Shown here in pieces: positions 34,701 to 49,700 of a DNA stretch of 64,000 nucleotides (its first letter is position 1; each line of letters begins with the position of its first letter). The notes under the pieces are model-generated. The model saw only the letters and a list, made by a program, of their open reading frames with translations, was not told the DNA's origin and did not search any database. Origin of the DNA: Ectocarpus siliculosus. Lineage: Eukaryota > Sar > Phaeophyceae > Ectocarpales > Ectocarpaceae. The position numbers were made by a program, and so were the translations under genes. Location: assembly GCA_000310025.1 (NCBI GenBank), contig FN649746.1, positions 1,490,945 to 1,554,944 of the forward strand, written 5' to 3'.

Positions 34701-37700
34701 CACGGTAAGAATAAGAATTGAATAGGCGTGGACTACGCATTCAATCATCTGAGTGTATTTTTCCCCTTCATCTACTTCGCTCTGCGGCAGGATGTTGTAG
34801 CGTTCCGTGGCTGTGTATTCTTCGTCAAACCAAGTATTGTCTGGAGTGCAAACGACTCGAATTATACTGCAGACATACATATATGCACGATGAAAGCTTA
34901 GTCAAAAGGGGTGCGTTGACGATACCTGGAGAACTTCACCGAGAATGCTGTCTGCAGCATCCCGTACGCGCTTCAATACGTCAGCATCGCCTTCCCCTTC
35001 TCTTGCATCTGATCTTCCTTCTCCATCTTCGGATGGCAACATGGCGCTGCAGTCCGCCAGGGCCAAGAGCAGACGCGCTCGCGCACGAGCCACTAAACAA
35101 GCTTCATTCTCCCCTCGCAATTCCTCCAAGGTGGGATTGGCGCCGAACAGTCCACGCTTCAGCAGACGAACATGCCTGGGCAGATTTATCGAGCATATAT
35201 TACCGGTCTCATCTGGTGGAATGTCCGCTGACATTCGTGCCCGAGGGGAACCTATTTTTCAGGCGCTCCGAAGTTGTTTGCAATAGCACCCAGAGGGTGA
35301 CGTAAAACGGAAACACTAACGTTTGAGAAAAGGCACTGCAGATTCATCGGGCCGATGCCTCGTTGTCGCCTACTTCAGGAGAACGGGATTCGTAAAACTG
35401 GATGCAAATGTTTCAGGAGCCCGAAAGACATCTGTAGGGCTGTGTTGTTGAGGCACCATGAGTAGTACGGCAATTTAGAGGCATTGTGCATGACCGCAAT
35501 TTGGTCAGCAGAATCGTTGACTGCGTACGTACCTGGAAGGTTCCCTCGATGCCCCAGAAACACCGTTGTCCCCCGTGGCATCCGCAGTATCATCGGCACC
35601 GATTCCAGGAAGCTCGCCCATGAGCCATGAGACCGCGAGTGCGTTGTCGGGATGGCCGAGGGGCAGACTATTCTGGAACGGAGCGAACCCATAGAATGGG
35701 AGGCCAGACTTGGCCATCTGTTCAACGATAAAGAAGGGGAACATTTGAAGAGCGTGATTTTCGGCGGAGCCCGATGACTCTTGGCAGATGAGAGGACCAA
35801 ACATGGATAATCACCAACCCATCTCACCAACGGAGTGTCCTAAACTAACTCCAAGACAGGCTCAATCTACAACGGAGGCCGTGTGGTGCGCAAGCGAGGC
35901 TATGCGATTCGCCTGGGCAACTCTCCACGCCTGCGAAGTGCGGGACAACACATCCACACTTGTTTTCGTTTTGACGGCGTTCGACGGTATGCAGCCTTAA
36001 TTTTCTGATACTGTTTCACAGCAAAATGTGTGCGCTGCTGCTCTGAGTTGTTGATTTGTCCTGGAATGTGCAGAAACTCACGCAACCTTCGCAGACGCGA
36101 CACCAAGGGCAGCTCGGGATAGGGGAAACATATGCAATGCACCTTTGATATAGTGCACCCGGGATGAACACCTGCCGCAGATATTGAACCAGATCAACAT
36201 GAAATTTCTACTTGAAGTACAACGCCTAGAACACCCACATCTCTGGGATCACGAGCCCGGCCACCATCAGCGCCATCGGACACCCCGCTATCCTTCTCCA
36301 CGGTAGAATTTGCAGCTGATTTTCCACCGCCCTTTCCTTTGGCACCCCCTCCTTTTTTCGCTTTCCCTTTTCCTGCCACGGGTGTTTCTGCTTCCGCGGG
36401 GGCGGCAGGGGGGTCCTTTGAAGAGTTCGCATTGTCCCTTCGGGTTTCGCACACAACATTTCGAACGTGTGAGGGAATAGACAAGGCATAGGGTTGGATG
36501 TTTTGTTCGAGACTGATTGTTGTGTGGTAGGCACGGGATGAGAGGACCTTCTCTGCACAGGGGAGAGGTGTGTATTCAGCCTCTTGCGGGAAAAAATTCA
36601 CACGGTTTTCAGAATATGTTTTCTCCGTTGTGACCTCGGATCGGATCTTCGGTGTTACGGCAGGCATCACGGCGTGGGTAAGAGTGCGAGCGACCCCTAT
36701 CTCTTGTTGATTCAACTTGCTCGTCTACTGCCTTTGGCCATCGTTCCCACTAATGGCAACTCCTTCATGGGGCGGGTCTTCGATCTATACAGCAGGTCTT
36801 CGATCAATACAGCATCGAGAAGATTTCTTACAGCTCAATTTTTCAGCAACCGATTCAAACCACTCGAACGATTTCCCAAACGAGTTACGGGGGGATTCGG
36901 ACCAATGCCCCCATGTTTCGAGGACATCGCCAGACCACGCGGGGGCAGTCCCACCAAAGAAGATAAATCTGTTGGGCCTGCTCTGTGCGCAATCTATTAT
37001 GGTGTTTGTTTTTCGTGTCGCCTACGCCGTCAACCCGGCTCCATAATTTGGCGCAAAGTTGGTGCGGGCGCGCCCTACTGTCCTCAACCAACACAGAATG
37101 GTGTTCCTTCTTCCCAGATGGCATGTGGTCGCTTTCACTCAAAGTGAACCATGCACATTTGCCGCAACCAAACCTGGGGGGCTTGGGGGGTTGGAGATTC
37201 GCGATGTCCGACCTAGTAAGCCGATATTCAATATCCAAAAACGTACGGTTTGGTGGACTCGACTTGAAAAATGCGAAACATTGAGATGGAAAAAGACAGT
37301 CTGAAGCGGTCCGATAGAGGAACGGTCACTCTCACGAGATACCTGCGACCGGCGTAGCCGGCTGTGGTTTTAGGCGTGCTCCCCCCAGAAAGCACGGCCG
37401 CTAGCGCCGATGCAGCCTCCGCCGGAAACCCGGCCTCAGCGAGGCACTCCACCCGCGCCAGCTGCACCCGGACGAGCTGGAGAGGATCTAACGTGACCTT
37501 TGATGCAACCTTGAATGCCAGAAAGAACGAAGTTGGAGAAGGCTGGATTCGGCGAGAACAGGTATCATGTACCGCGGAACGGGGTGGTAGACTTGGAACG
37601 ATTTGGATAGGCCACCGGCTAAGTGGTGGTCGTGACGGGGTTTGGCGAAATTATGTAACCGGGACAGAGGGCTGGTACATGCTTGTGCAACAAATCTGCT

Positions 37701-40700
37701 GCTGCGTTGTACGCGGGAAATTTCGCAGGGCCCTATACCATGTTCTATCCCTTTCCAATACGCTTGGTTGTAGGACTTGAACATGCTCCGTGTAGGAGGG
37801 TGTTAACACCTAGAATTTGACCCTCAAACCTTGCGGTACAGAGAAAGCCTTCTTGCAGAGCCTGCCACTTGGATGGTTTCTCACATGCTCCAGGACCGCC
37901 TGAACCGGGAACGCTTCCTCATAGCATCCGGCCGCCATCAGAACACCTTGGACGTGCATCAGAGACAGAGACAGGGACGACACCGACAATCTCCTGTCGT
38001 CTAGCCACAGTCCAAGACTCTCCAGGCCAGGTCCTCCAAGGCTTTCCGGCGTAAAGGAGGCGTAGTCGCATTCCCTCTGCGTAGTAAATTAAGAGTGTTC
38101 GTTAGTGGGCGGAGGGACTTTGGTTCCAAACCTATGGACTTGCAGATGACGACTCCGAGCAAACTGCACGGCGAATTTGTCGTATTTAGCGAGCGGGCTG
38201 GGTATTGGGAGGAATCCGGAAAATCCGATACGTCGGGCTCACCCTGCCCACACTCACCTGAGGGTATGGGAGTGAAATCTCCATAGGTGCTCGAAACATC
38301 TCCGCTGCCATGAGGCACAGGTTCAACTGCCCGCGCATATCGTTCTGCCAGAAAAGTTATTTCCAAATAGCACATGATACATGACGAGGGGGGCACGCCA
38401 TTGTTGTTGATCTGGTTGTATATACTTTATGGCGAAGGTGCTAGCCGAGCTGCGAGGCAAGAATTGATTTGGCGTTTGTGTCGGTAGAATACCGAGTGGC
38501 GTAGAGAGAGAAAGTACATGGCTTCGAGTGCGGCGGGAGGTCGTGCACATGCACACTTCACGGTGTTTTCGAGATTAGAACGCTGCATCCCACAGAAACC
38601 CCATCAATGTTCCGAATGAATTGCGCCTGCGGATAAACCACTGTCGAATTTCTCGGCGAACGATTTCTTGCGCCAAGCAAAGCTTCCGTTGTGTATGCTT
38701 TAAATGATATATGGTGTGAAAATGAAACATTTAGTGCTAGCCCTGGGTTGGACTCCCGCATAGAACGCACCACACGATTCCAACGGTTCTTTTAGTATGG
38801 ACGATTTCGTCAATGCGGTTGTGTTCTATTACGATAGGGCATTGTCGTTGGTCCGTATCCTAGAACTAATCGTCTGGTAAGCCTACCTGCCCTGTGAACC
38901 TGCTGAGCTTTCCGAGGAGGGTGCCACCCGCGATACAGCTCCACCGACCGAGCGCCAGGGCCAGAGATCCCCCGCCCCCAGGCGGCCCTCCCGACGAGGG
39001 GTGAGCAGCACGCAATGTTGTGAATATTGATCGCCAGTGCTTGGTGGAGTCCTGCTCGGAGCATTTTGTTTCGAGAAGTAGGCAGCGTTTAATTCCATCC
39101 GTCCCACTACGTCATGCTCATCATAGCGTTTTTATGTTACCTGGCGGAGAGGGGGTGAAAGCGAGCGAGCATTACTTTTGGAAGTAGCGTGCCTGCGATC
39201 TGAGGTGAAAGCGCAAGAGTAACGAAGACATTAGCATCGACTTGCACTCACCAGAGCTGAGCACAGACTGTCGATAGCATCCATCCAACTTTTAGAGGCT
39301 GAGTCGTAGTGTCCTCCCAGCGCCTGTGTTCATCACACATCAAGAGGTGGAACGCAAAAATTGGGTGGTCATGCATGTGGCCAGCATAGGTCCACAAAAC
39401 GCTCAACACATATTCAATCAACTAAGTCAATGAAGGAAACACTATCTGGTGCTTCATATGTCCGCACGTGCAGGTCTCCCATGTCGCACAGGGCCTCTGT
39501 CAGGAGTTCCCTCTCCCGCTTGTCCCTCAGCACGCCCACAGCTCGTCGATAAACCTTCAAGACAGCGCTCTCAGACTTTTCGACCAAGCCAAAGTCCGGT
39601 GTACCCCCGACACCGTCGCCACCACAGAGGCCATTATCCGTTGGAGGGATGTTCCCTGTGGGGTATGGCGCAAGCAGCAAATGATGGCCAATATTATTTC
39701 TTCCTAGAAGCTTCCCGTTTCTTGACCGCTTACAAGATAAGAGAGACAAGTGGTTGGATAGTCATGATGAAATTCGATGTTCTGCTTGGAAGGTTATTGG
39801 ACGATAAACGAAACATGTGGCATATCAAAATGCGGCTGTCATTGAGTCCCTCGATACTGTCCTTGCTGCAGGTGCACTAATGTGATGACAACGGATTCAC
39901 CGCAACAACCGTCTTCTGGGTCTCACCGTTAGCTAGTTCTTCACCAAGAACATGTCCGTCGCCGACCGTGGGAGATTCTGATGTTGCCAATGGCGACGGT
40001 GTCGGAGACAGTAGAGCGAGGTGTTTCGCGAGGGTTTCTCTCGCGTCATCTAGAGTACGGCGACCGATCCTGTATATCACCAAGGAGGTCAGTCGGGGAA
40101 GAGAGGGCAGGAGAGAAGAGGATTTGAGGCTAGGAGTAAGGGACACAGTCGGACCCTCCACCCGGGAAACGTCGCTGTAGAGAGTTCTCTGGACAACGTT
40201 CGAACCAACAAAGTTCACTCGTTGTCGGGTGGATTTTAGAACCTACTGGGAGATATGACGTTCGTCATTCCCATTATCATACAACCGTTTCGAGCCTGCT
40301 TCTAAGCCCTCGTATATGGGCGGATAGAGCATGCTGTTCCACCTGTGTCAAATCTTGTGCTTCACACGCTGGCGAATATCATGCCCCACCACCTACGGAG
40401 AATATCATCTGTGGGACGTTGCTATGGCTGTTCAGTGTTCGCTCACTCTTTGGTTTTAACGTAGTTGTCCCGCGACTGAAGTAGCGTGCCAAGGCGGTGG
40501 TCGTGAATCTGCTTTCGTACCCTCGCGTCCCCAACATCCTCGACCAGCGGCTCTCTAGCTCGCTCGTGCTCTATTTCCTCCTTACTCTTTGTTTCCAGTG
40601 CTTTCAGCACCTGGGTAGAACGATCGATGCGTTGCGAGGGCCGTTGGTCATACATGGTGGAAGAATTAAATGATGTTGCCCCGCTTCGGCGTTTCGTACT

Positions 40701-43700
40701 CGCTCTTCGATTCACAAGTTATGTCTTCCCTTAGAATCTAGGGTGCTTTTCGTGTGACCGACGACTCCAAGATGAGGGAACGAGGTCGAAAATATCAATT
40801 TATTCGAGCTATTTTACGCCATAAGAGGCTGCCGCATATGAAAATTGCTAATGTAATGTTCATTCCTAGGGCAGAGGCCAAAGGCTTCGCGCTTTGTGGA
40901 TGCCCGTGGCCGCAGTGATTCGTAAGTCGCATGACACGCGTGACATACCTTTCGGCGTCGGCGCTTGGCCTGTGCTTCCTGAAATTTCTCGTCGATCGCT
41001 TCAAGGCGCGCCTGCCTCATGGAAAGAAGTCTATCCGCCAGAGAACAAAGCTGTTTCTGCGCGTGCAAGACGAGTGGGTACACCCTGTTCCCGCCGTATA
41101 GACCCCCGGTGGACGCCAAAAGCCTGCTCCCGACCTAGTGAGTTCGTGGCAGGTCAACTAGGGGTCAGGATCAGATGGTAGTTCTGGTCTAGTTTGGTAG
41201 CGCCAGATGTTGGCGGACTTCCTCAGACCTGCCAGCTTGGCCGCCATGGCGTACTGCATTCAATATACGAAAGACGCTCTGCCGCGGACCGGCTGGGACA
41301 TGACCATTCGGTATTCCTGCGGCTTCGAAGAGATTTGAAGGACATGCCAGCCAATGAGCATAGAAATAATGCAGTCCGCTAGACTAACGATCCGAGTACC
41401 AGAGAGAAAACTATTTTGACCTTTTTCGTGCCTGTCGCTCCATCACTACTGTAGTTGGAGGACAGCTTCAGCTGGCCGAAACCGAAAGTAGTACAATACA
41501 ATTTCAGCACGACCATGGCAACTAGGAGCGCAGCGTGTGATGAATCGACACATCGTCCAGTTTGAGGAACGACGCAACGTGTGATCCAAGGGGTCGTTGT
41601 CCACGCAAAGGAGAGAGAGCGAAAATCGCCGGTTCCCGAATTATATGCGTAGAAACACGTCCACGCAATATCAACGTGTCACCTTGACGACTACTCCCCA
41701 GCAGCGGCACCGGAGGATCCCTTGTAGCCCCCACTCTACAAACCTCGAAACCCAGCGGCTATCCACAGGCATGGGCAAGTCGGAAGAAGCTTGGGCTGAC
41801 TCCCCAGCCTTGATGTTGGACACATTTGAGTTGAACATAGAAATAGCGCACGACGGGGTGACGAAGGTGGCGAATAAAGAACGGTGCCTATGACCTTCCC
41901 GTGCACTACAAGGGCCGTTCCAAATCCCGAAAAATGTTTTTCTTGTGTGCCACGGTCCATAGCTCTGCGTCCTGAGGTTAGTTCATACTTCGATACACTC
42001 ACCTCGACCTACACGCCTAGCCTCTAGTCGAGCTGTAAGAGAAGGAAAGTGCTCATCAAGCTCCTCGTCGATAGTCAGCGCAAGAGGAACGGCTTCACAC
42101 ATCGGCAAGATCCGACCAGTTCATTTCGCTCTGGTGGCGACTTCTGATCAGTCTCACCAAAACTTTCATTCTCACATCCAAGCTGCCTGAGATGCTTCCG
42201 CTACAACCATGCCATGTCTTGTCCATAGCCTTTCATCTTGGTAAGCTAAGGTCAGAATGAAGAATGCGTACTATATCTCCACGACCACTAAATGAAACGA
42301 GTCACACCCAACCAATCACGCTCTGTAGGGTTCACAACAACGACGAGCTGTGCATGCACAGTATTTTTTAGTGCAAAGTAATGAACGACACGCCAGCGGA
42401 GACCCGTGTGTTGATGCGAATGTCTATGTATCCGCATCGGTGCCTGTGATTCTGACTCTTGATTCGACCAGGGTGGACCCTTTGCTAGAGCGAGCTGAAA
42501 ATGGCCACGCCTTTCACTGGACACACTTCCCGCAACCGCTAGCCTCCTACCTTCAAACCGACCCCTCCTTCGTGTTCAGAGCTGTCCTCGACGGTGCTCT
42601 CCTGGCTCGACCCTCCATTTGACCCTGCTTCCCTTCGGCCACCACCACGGTCAATACCATGGGCTGCATCCACCGCATCAAGCAAGGCCTGCATCATGGC
42701 ATTTATTTGGGCATGACACATCAACACGATGTGGTCAGCGTTTCAGATGTAGGCCCGGGTTTTCCATGAGTACAAAGGAACGAAGCGAGTAGGCCAGGGG
42801 CCCCAGGGCATGTAAAAAGGTCGGACGGTTGTTCCGAAACACCTGAAGCCGGGCCGGCACGTGAGCATCCAGAAGCGCACCCGTCTGACGTTCACGCAGT
42901 CAAGTGCCGAAGACGAAGTTTCACGATTCGCGAAGACGAGCTTTTTGCTCTGACTAGGAAATCGGATCTGATAACTAAACCGACATTCCTACGGCACATG
43001 CCATGTTGCCCCACAGCCGTTGCAGGGTCTCTCAATAACAAAGACTGCGAGCTCTCGACCAACGCCCTCCTCGCTTTGACCCTCGCGTAACTCACCTCGC
43101 ATGCCTTCGCGTAGATACGGCCATGGTGTTCACCCAGTGGGAGGCCCCACCCAACGCAAATCTCTGCGCTTTCCGTCGATCGAAAGTCATGCGGCGATAG
43201 CCAGAGCGCGAGGATGGCGTTCCACAACAGCCCACACGACCTCTCGGTCTACGAACGAACGGCCACGAACTATTGTGTTGGTGTCGTCGGGTGGTGACTA
43301 AATCACTGTGTGTCCGCTGGAGGATGGTGCGTCGACAATATCGACCATGTTCCCTCCGCCGCTGAGACCATTTCACAGCATCAGCGCCCCTTGCTGGTAA
43401 CAAAGGAACCTCTTTCTTGCTAATGGGGTGTAGCTGCGTATGTTCCGCATAGATTCTCACCGTTTCGCACCTACGCCGGATAACGGTTTGTATCGTTCGA
43501 GAACAGGCCTCCCCACCGCACTGTGCTAATGGTACCCAAGCTCCGTGGCGGCCGGCAGACGATCGTTTGTGCATGGGTTGGTGCTCATGGCGGTCAACAA
43601 GCCCACGTTCGCACGCATCGAAAAATTGGTTTTGGTTTTCTCTTGGTCTGTGCTCTTCTTACCTTGGACCACGATTGCGCGCGCCGCGCTCGACTTGCCG

Positions 43701-46700
43701 CCTTGGTCAGGTGTAGCATCGCCATCGAGAAAAAAACGGCGAACGCGTCCCCATCAACGATTTTTCCGTCTTCATGATCACCATTGCCGCCGGCGCTCTT
43801 TCCTTCGTTGTTGTTTTCGTTGATGACTGCCCCTTTGACGGCCGAAACCGCTTGACTTTTGCTCGGCCACGGCGTCCCGTCGTCCTATTGTTGACAAACC
43901 AGCGGGCGTATTCAGAATGGCAGAGTGCAAGCGTCCAGTATGGTGAGACACATATCGTGCTCGGTCCAGAACAGAGAGGCAGGTGTACCAGGATCGAGTA
44001 TAGTTGACGCAAAGCAAGCATCGCAGGATTCGCCCATGACCGTTTCGAGATCCTGCGCAATCGTCATCCTCAATCTCACCTCGAGCTGCGAGATGATGTC
44101 CTCTTCGTCTCTACCATTATCAACACCTCTATCGCCACCCCCGTCACCACTTGTTTCCCTGCCGCCACCTCCCCCGTCAACAACAAGTCCCTTTTTCGAC
44201 GCGAAGACTTCGGCGAACGGCCCGGTCCCATAACCCCACGGGAGTCGCCCGCCCCCCGCGGCCGCAGACACTTCCTTGACGGTTGGCCTGGAAGCCTCAA
44301 ATGGTGGCGGCGCTGTTAATACCCCTGCTACACCTGCAGGTATCGACGATACAGGGTTCGCTGCTATCGCTCCAGCATTGGCAGCGGGCTGTGGCTGGAG
44401 CGAAGGAACCTGACCGTTGGGAGTAGGTCGACCGGTCGCCAGCTTGCTAGCACGCACAGTAGCGGCGGCGGCGAGGCCCAGCTGTAAGCAAGCGGCTCCG
44501 AGAATGTGTTCCACCTCCGCCAGCCTCAGGAGCTGTTCGGACTCCGCTGCCGAGGCAGCGAACGTCAGGGCGTCCATACATTCATCTCCCTCGCCCTGGT
44601 GGGGATAATGGACTTGTGAGGGGCGATGAAATACTTCTAGTCTGGATGGGACAGTTCTCGTGTCCATTCAACGAATGGCGGTGTGCTACGGTATGGCGGG
44701 GCTGTCGGGCGTCTGGCTGATAGTGCGAAGAGGTCAGCGGGACAGGCAAGCCTTATCTTGAAGATCTAGGGTAGGGTGCTGAGCGCTTGTCGCCGTTCTT
44801 CATGGTGATTAGGTTCGTCAGGCTTACAACTATTCTGTTCGAGATGGCAGGGGACTCTTGGTGACGTTTGATGTACTTGTCTGCTAAAGCATGGCTTCGA
44901 GGTTTCCACACAGGCAACCGGCGACGTTGTGCAACTCGAGATGCTTGTGCAGACTTAGTGGTCGCCTCATGAAGTGCCACCAGATCTTTCCGTGTTTCAA
45001 GAAAATAGTGGTTGCGTGTGTTGGTGAATTCTCGTCTCTACCATGATTCACTCTCTCCCTGCCTCTTTCTCTATCTCTCTGCCTCTGTCTCTCTCTTCCA
45101 TTCTTTCTAGAAGCTATACCGTAACAAGAAGGCATGTCGAGCTGATCTAACTCACTCGCGTGTTACTGCTCCGGTCGCTGCAATCGCCTGGGTCGACGTT
45201 CGTCCCTCTTCTCTTAGCCTCTGCAGCGTCTCCCTCGTCAGCCACTGCAGCAGCTTCGCCACCCGCGTTGCCTTTGGAATTGTCAGCCCCCCCGTCAATA
45301 CCTTGTGCGGCTTCTACCGACCCTATTCCCGTGTCTTTGTTTCCAGGGGCTGGCACGATGTACGGCGAGTCCTCGAGACCACCCTCCAGGGCCAGGACCT
45401 GACAGATGAGGGTCGTAGGCAGCAGGTGGTATGCCTAAATTAAATGTGTTCTCTGTCTTTCATGTTATTTGTGGCCAGTGGTCTGTTAGGGCGTCCACCA
45501 AGTAGAGCGTTATGTCATCCTATCCCCAACCGAAAGATTCACAGCTCTTTTCTCGCTACAAACCAACGAGGTCCAGGAGAAATTTCTGGGACAAGGATTC
45601 TTCTTATAGATTCTACCGAGCCCAACAGCATGCCTTCAGGAATTGCCCCTTTGTACGAAAAATAGTACTAACAACACAAGGGTGCAATGCGTGGACGTCT
45701 AAGCGGTGCTTCTCGACAAGTTACTTCGGGGCGGAATCAGACACACTAGACGCATAAGTTCCTTCGAGGTGCTACATCGCTAAAGTTGCACCAAGTTCCT
45801 TTGTCAAGAGAAATTCGCCCTACACAGTATGGGATACCTTCGCGGCCAAGGGCTTCAGATCAGACTCTGCCACCAAGTGAGCACATCCGCGTTCCCCTGC
45901 TTCTGTGCCCCCGGCGGCACGGTCTTCGGGCGTGGTGCCAGCGCCCGTAACGCCCACCACACCAGGGTCCAGCCAGGACACCACCTGATGGTCGGTTTCG
46001 CACTCATGTTTGTAGCGTTCCAAAAATGTGCCGCATTCGAAGTGATCATTTTGGGCAAAGAACCGCGAATGTACGACGACGGGCTCACTGGGCAAGGTTG
46101 AGTCGTAGGTTGTGATGAAGCGCTGTAACACAAAGAACACGCACCGGCAACATGTTTGGGAATCTTCTCCGTGTTGACATGGCGAGACAGAGCCTCAGCA
46201 AGCAATTTGTTTTTTCTGCGGGTGTATCTTAGCCGGAACTACTCATGGTACCTGCTGGGCCATTCCTCTGTCGAGAGCAATCCAGCACACCCTGCACAGT
46301 AATCGCGCTCGATCGGGGTGAGAAGTAAACCTTTCCCCCTGCAGGAGTTCCCACGCCTTTGCAGGGTTCTTGTGAGCGCATGACATCACCTGTTCGACAG
46401 CCTGAGATGCCAAAGAGTCAAAGCATACGCAAAGGAATGTCGAGACTTTTGACGGGGAAAGGGAGAACGCGTAAAAAAATATCAAATTCCTCGTGGGTCT
46501 GAGGTAGGAGAGTGCGTGTGGTTGTTGCGGTTGGGAATCGGGTTCACGACAATGAATTCATGCGCGGAAACCTTAGAATCTACCATCTTGATCCCTGTTC
46601 TCCCTCGAAACTATTCATTACTTCGTATAGTTGAATCCGGGCACTTGTTCCGGGAAAGGAGGACGGGCACGAAAACGGTAACAACCAAAAAAATGCCAGG

Positions 46701-49700
46701 TACGCGCGTAGGACGAGCAAAGCAGCATTTACAGGATGGATCAATTTCAGTTGGCACCTCGAATCCAATTTGGGGAGAGTTTCACCCGCTGTATCACTGA
46801 AGCAGCGCCCAATTCCGTTTAACGTTTGTCCAGTTGACTATTCAAATAGTGTCCCTCCCTCGGAGGTTCCGTCGGGTCTGGGCCCAAGTGACAAGCGGAT
46901 TCGGGAGGAGCCAAGCACCGCACTTGAGTGAGACCAGGCATGATTCATGCCGTGCTTCTTGGTCTCTTCCGAACAGTTTGTGCGCTTGTCGTTTCTGGGC
47001 TTTCGTGTCAACGTCTTGTTGTTCGGGACCGCCAGAGAACATGAAATCACGGAACATGTAGTTTCTGGAATGCTGGTTGCCATTTTCCCCTTGTTGGCCG
47101 GAACGGCACCGATCGAAGGCCATGTTTGCACGATTCATCTGGTGTATCATTTCGCCCACGAAGAAGACTTAGGAGCCCTTCAGACAAGGAGCGGGACGGG
47201 CGATCGTAAAGAATCTGCCCTGTTTCGAGAGAATTCGACTTCGTTTTGTGCGCCTTCAACGAATGAGTGTGGCTCGTGGCGTACCTCCAGCGAAGAAACC
47301 GGGGCAACCACTGCATCCTCCTCCCCCGCGTTCCCAGCCCCTCCCGCCGAAGGGGAAGCACTGGTGGCTGAATCCGGATCCTCAAGGTCGAGCGCTTTCC
47401 GCAGCTTGCAAAAATCTGCAGTGGCTCCTCCCGCTTCGCCCCCTGCTGCCATCCCATACCCCTGAAGTCCCATCCATACCTCTAGAAGTGCTGCCTGGGC
47501 GGGGGTGCCATTTTTCAACAACAGGTCTCTTGTTTCTCCCTCGGGGGCGCCTCCCTCGTCTTCATCCGCCCCCTCTGCTGCCCCTGCTCCGGGTGCTGTG
47601 GGCGAGGATTCCTGTCAAGGTAGAGATGATAAATAGTTATGACTGTTTTGCACTGCGTAGCTCCGATGCATGTTTGTTCCTCCTGCTCAGCTGTTGGCCA
47701 CCTCGACCAACGGGCGAAATGACTCCCAAGGGCCCCAACCATATGTGGACCATTGCAAGATCTCGATTCACAACGAAACGGATCTGTTTCTACGTGTCAC
47801 CAACATTCATCCTCAACGTGATGATTGGACGGACTTCTGCGCAAACACGGGGGGCTGTCGCCCTGGGCGCATATCATACGTTTCACACCAGTCTGGTGCC
47901 CCCCCGCCCCCGTTCCCCCGGGGATCATGCCACGCTCCGTAGTTTTGAGAATAAGAAATGACGAGACTACATGCTCGGTTTCTTGTGCGCATATTGGTTG
48001 TGTTGTGCACAAAGGGCAAGACCGCTCGGTAGGTGGCTGTATAGTTAGAGGGAACGACAGACGTTGAACAACAGCAAGCAACTGACCTTAAACACCACGG
48101 CTCCGACCGAAGCGGTGTGATCCCCGTCCGGCCCGTGATCCAGCAGGGTCGTACGTGCTACGAGGTTCTCGCCGATTTCATGTCCCTTGATAGTGATCTG
48201 ATCAGACAAATGATGACAATGGTTGCACGGACCTTTCGATTTGTGGCGTATGTGGAAAGCCAAAGCGCACGTGCTGCTGGATCGGCGCTCTCTGAGGTCG
48301 AAACTGTGGAACGCGTATAGCTGGGAAATCATCGTTCAGGCTTGGTCGGGCAGGAGACCACGATGTATTTGCCAGCATCCATGAAATCGAACGAAACCGA
48401 CATTATGCCGTGCTATCGCAACAATCTGTTTTTGTTTCGCATCAAAGACTCAGTCGTGCTCGGTAGTACTTTCATTTGACTAGTTTTGATGCAAACCCAT
48501 TCTCATCCAGCGGACCTCGCTCAGGGGTTGGTGTCTCCGAACTCGACTTCGGAACAGCAGCGTAAGGTTGGTACATCAGGTACATCGTACATAACTCCTC
48601 TGAAACGTGTACGTGGTCTAACGGCAGATTCGTGATGTGTTGGCCCTCAGGGTGCTACTGTTAAATGGGCGTAGGAAGCTTCGTTTAGTCCCAACTCTCA
48701 AACACCTGGTATGCCAGACACGCAAACGTGCTCTTGATGACGTTGTCCCACCCGTCTCCGCTCGGCACCAAGGACAGGCATTGATGAAGCTGGCACAAAA
48801 CCTACCAACATGACATGGGGTGCGGGTTACTCGTTCAGTCTTGTCTTTGTTACATCCCTTCCGTTTGATAACACACAGCTTCATCCGTCGTGTTTATCTC
48901 GAACTTTGGATCCCTCCTGTTCACTTGCTCGAACTCGGCAACAATGGTGTATCGACGTTTGGAGCATTTCCATTGCAGCAACCATCGCTACCAACAACGA
49001 TGTTTTAGCTAGGCAGGCAGGCGGGGACATGCCGAAAGAGATCTGGCCAGGATACCGTGCCTGGAAAAGGAGACGGCCCATGGCAGCCACCCGCAAGAGC
49101 GGCAGGAGAAGATGGTATGCCTTCCACACCCCGCGCGCCACGAGGTCCCAGTCTTGGAGAAGCACGGCCACTTCGCAGGCTAGGGATAGGCGCTTCAAAG
49201 CGACCAAGCGCGCCACCTGGCATGGGAAAGAGTGGACGAACAAAACACAACAGATGTCTTGTGTATGTCCGCGCATGAACACGTTCGCCTATTCTCGCAA
49301 GGAGGGACGCCATCGTCGAAGGGGGATGTTTCAAGGGCGTCGAAAACTTGCCAGCCAGTTTTACGTCATCCTGTTCCTCACGCTGCTGAACAGATGGTCA
49401 CGAGACAACGATTTAACACTGCAACGAAACTGCGCGCTAGCTTTTGATTTTTGAAAAGCTTTTGGTGATGAGGATAGAACGCCCGTTGCAAGCAACCGGT
49501 TACCATTCCCTTTAGTCTATTGCAGACCGAATCCCGAAAGAATCCTCCATGAATGCAATCCACTGCCCTAATAATTGGTTGGGCAGAACTGGTGGCCTAC
49601 CCACGACGATTTCAGATTTTCAGCAGTGCAACTCTGTGTCGCGTAGACCCCTTGCTTCCTTTTCAAAAACATGCTAAGAGTGTTGGGGCCCCCCACCTGT

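Noticed and set aside
41597-41893. Plus-strand 98-codon open frame
   Set aside because: No domain and no splice partners; it lies opposite a possible CFAP54 exon.
43545-43823. Plus-strand frame with a hydrophobic stretch (KLVLVFSWSVLFLPW)
   Set aside because: It could mimic a membrane segment but ends in basic low-complexity text and lies in a CFAP54 intron; there is no supporting context.
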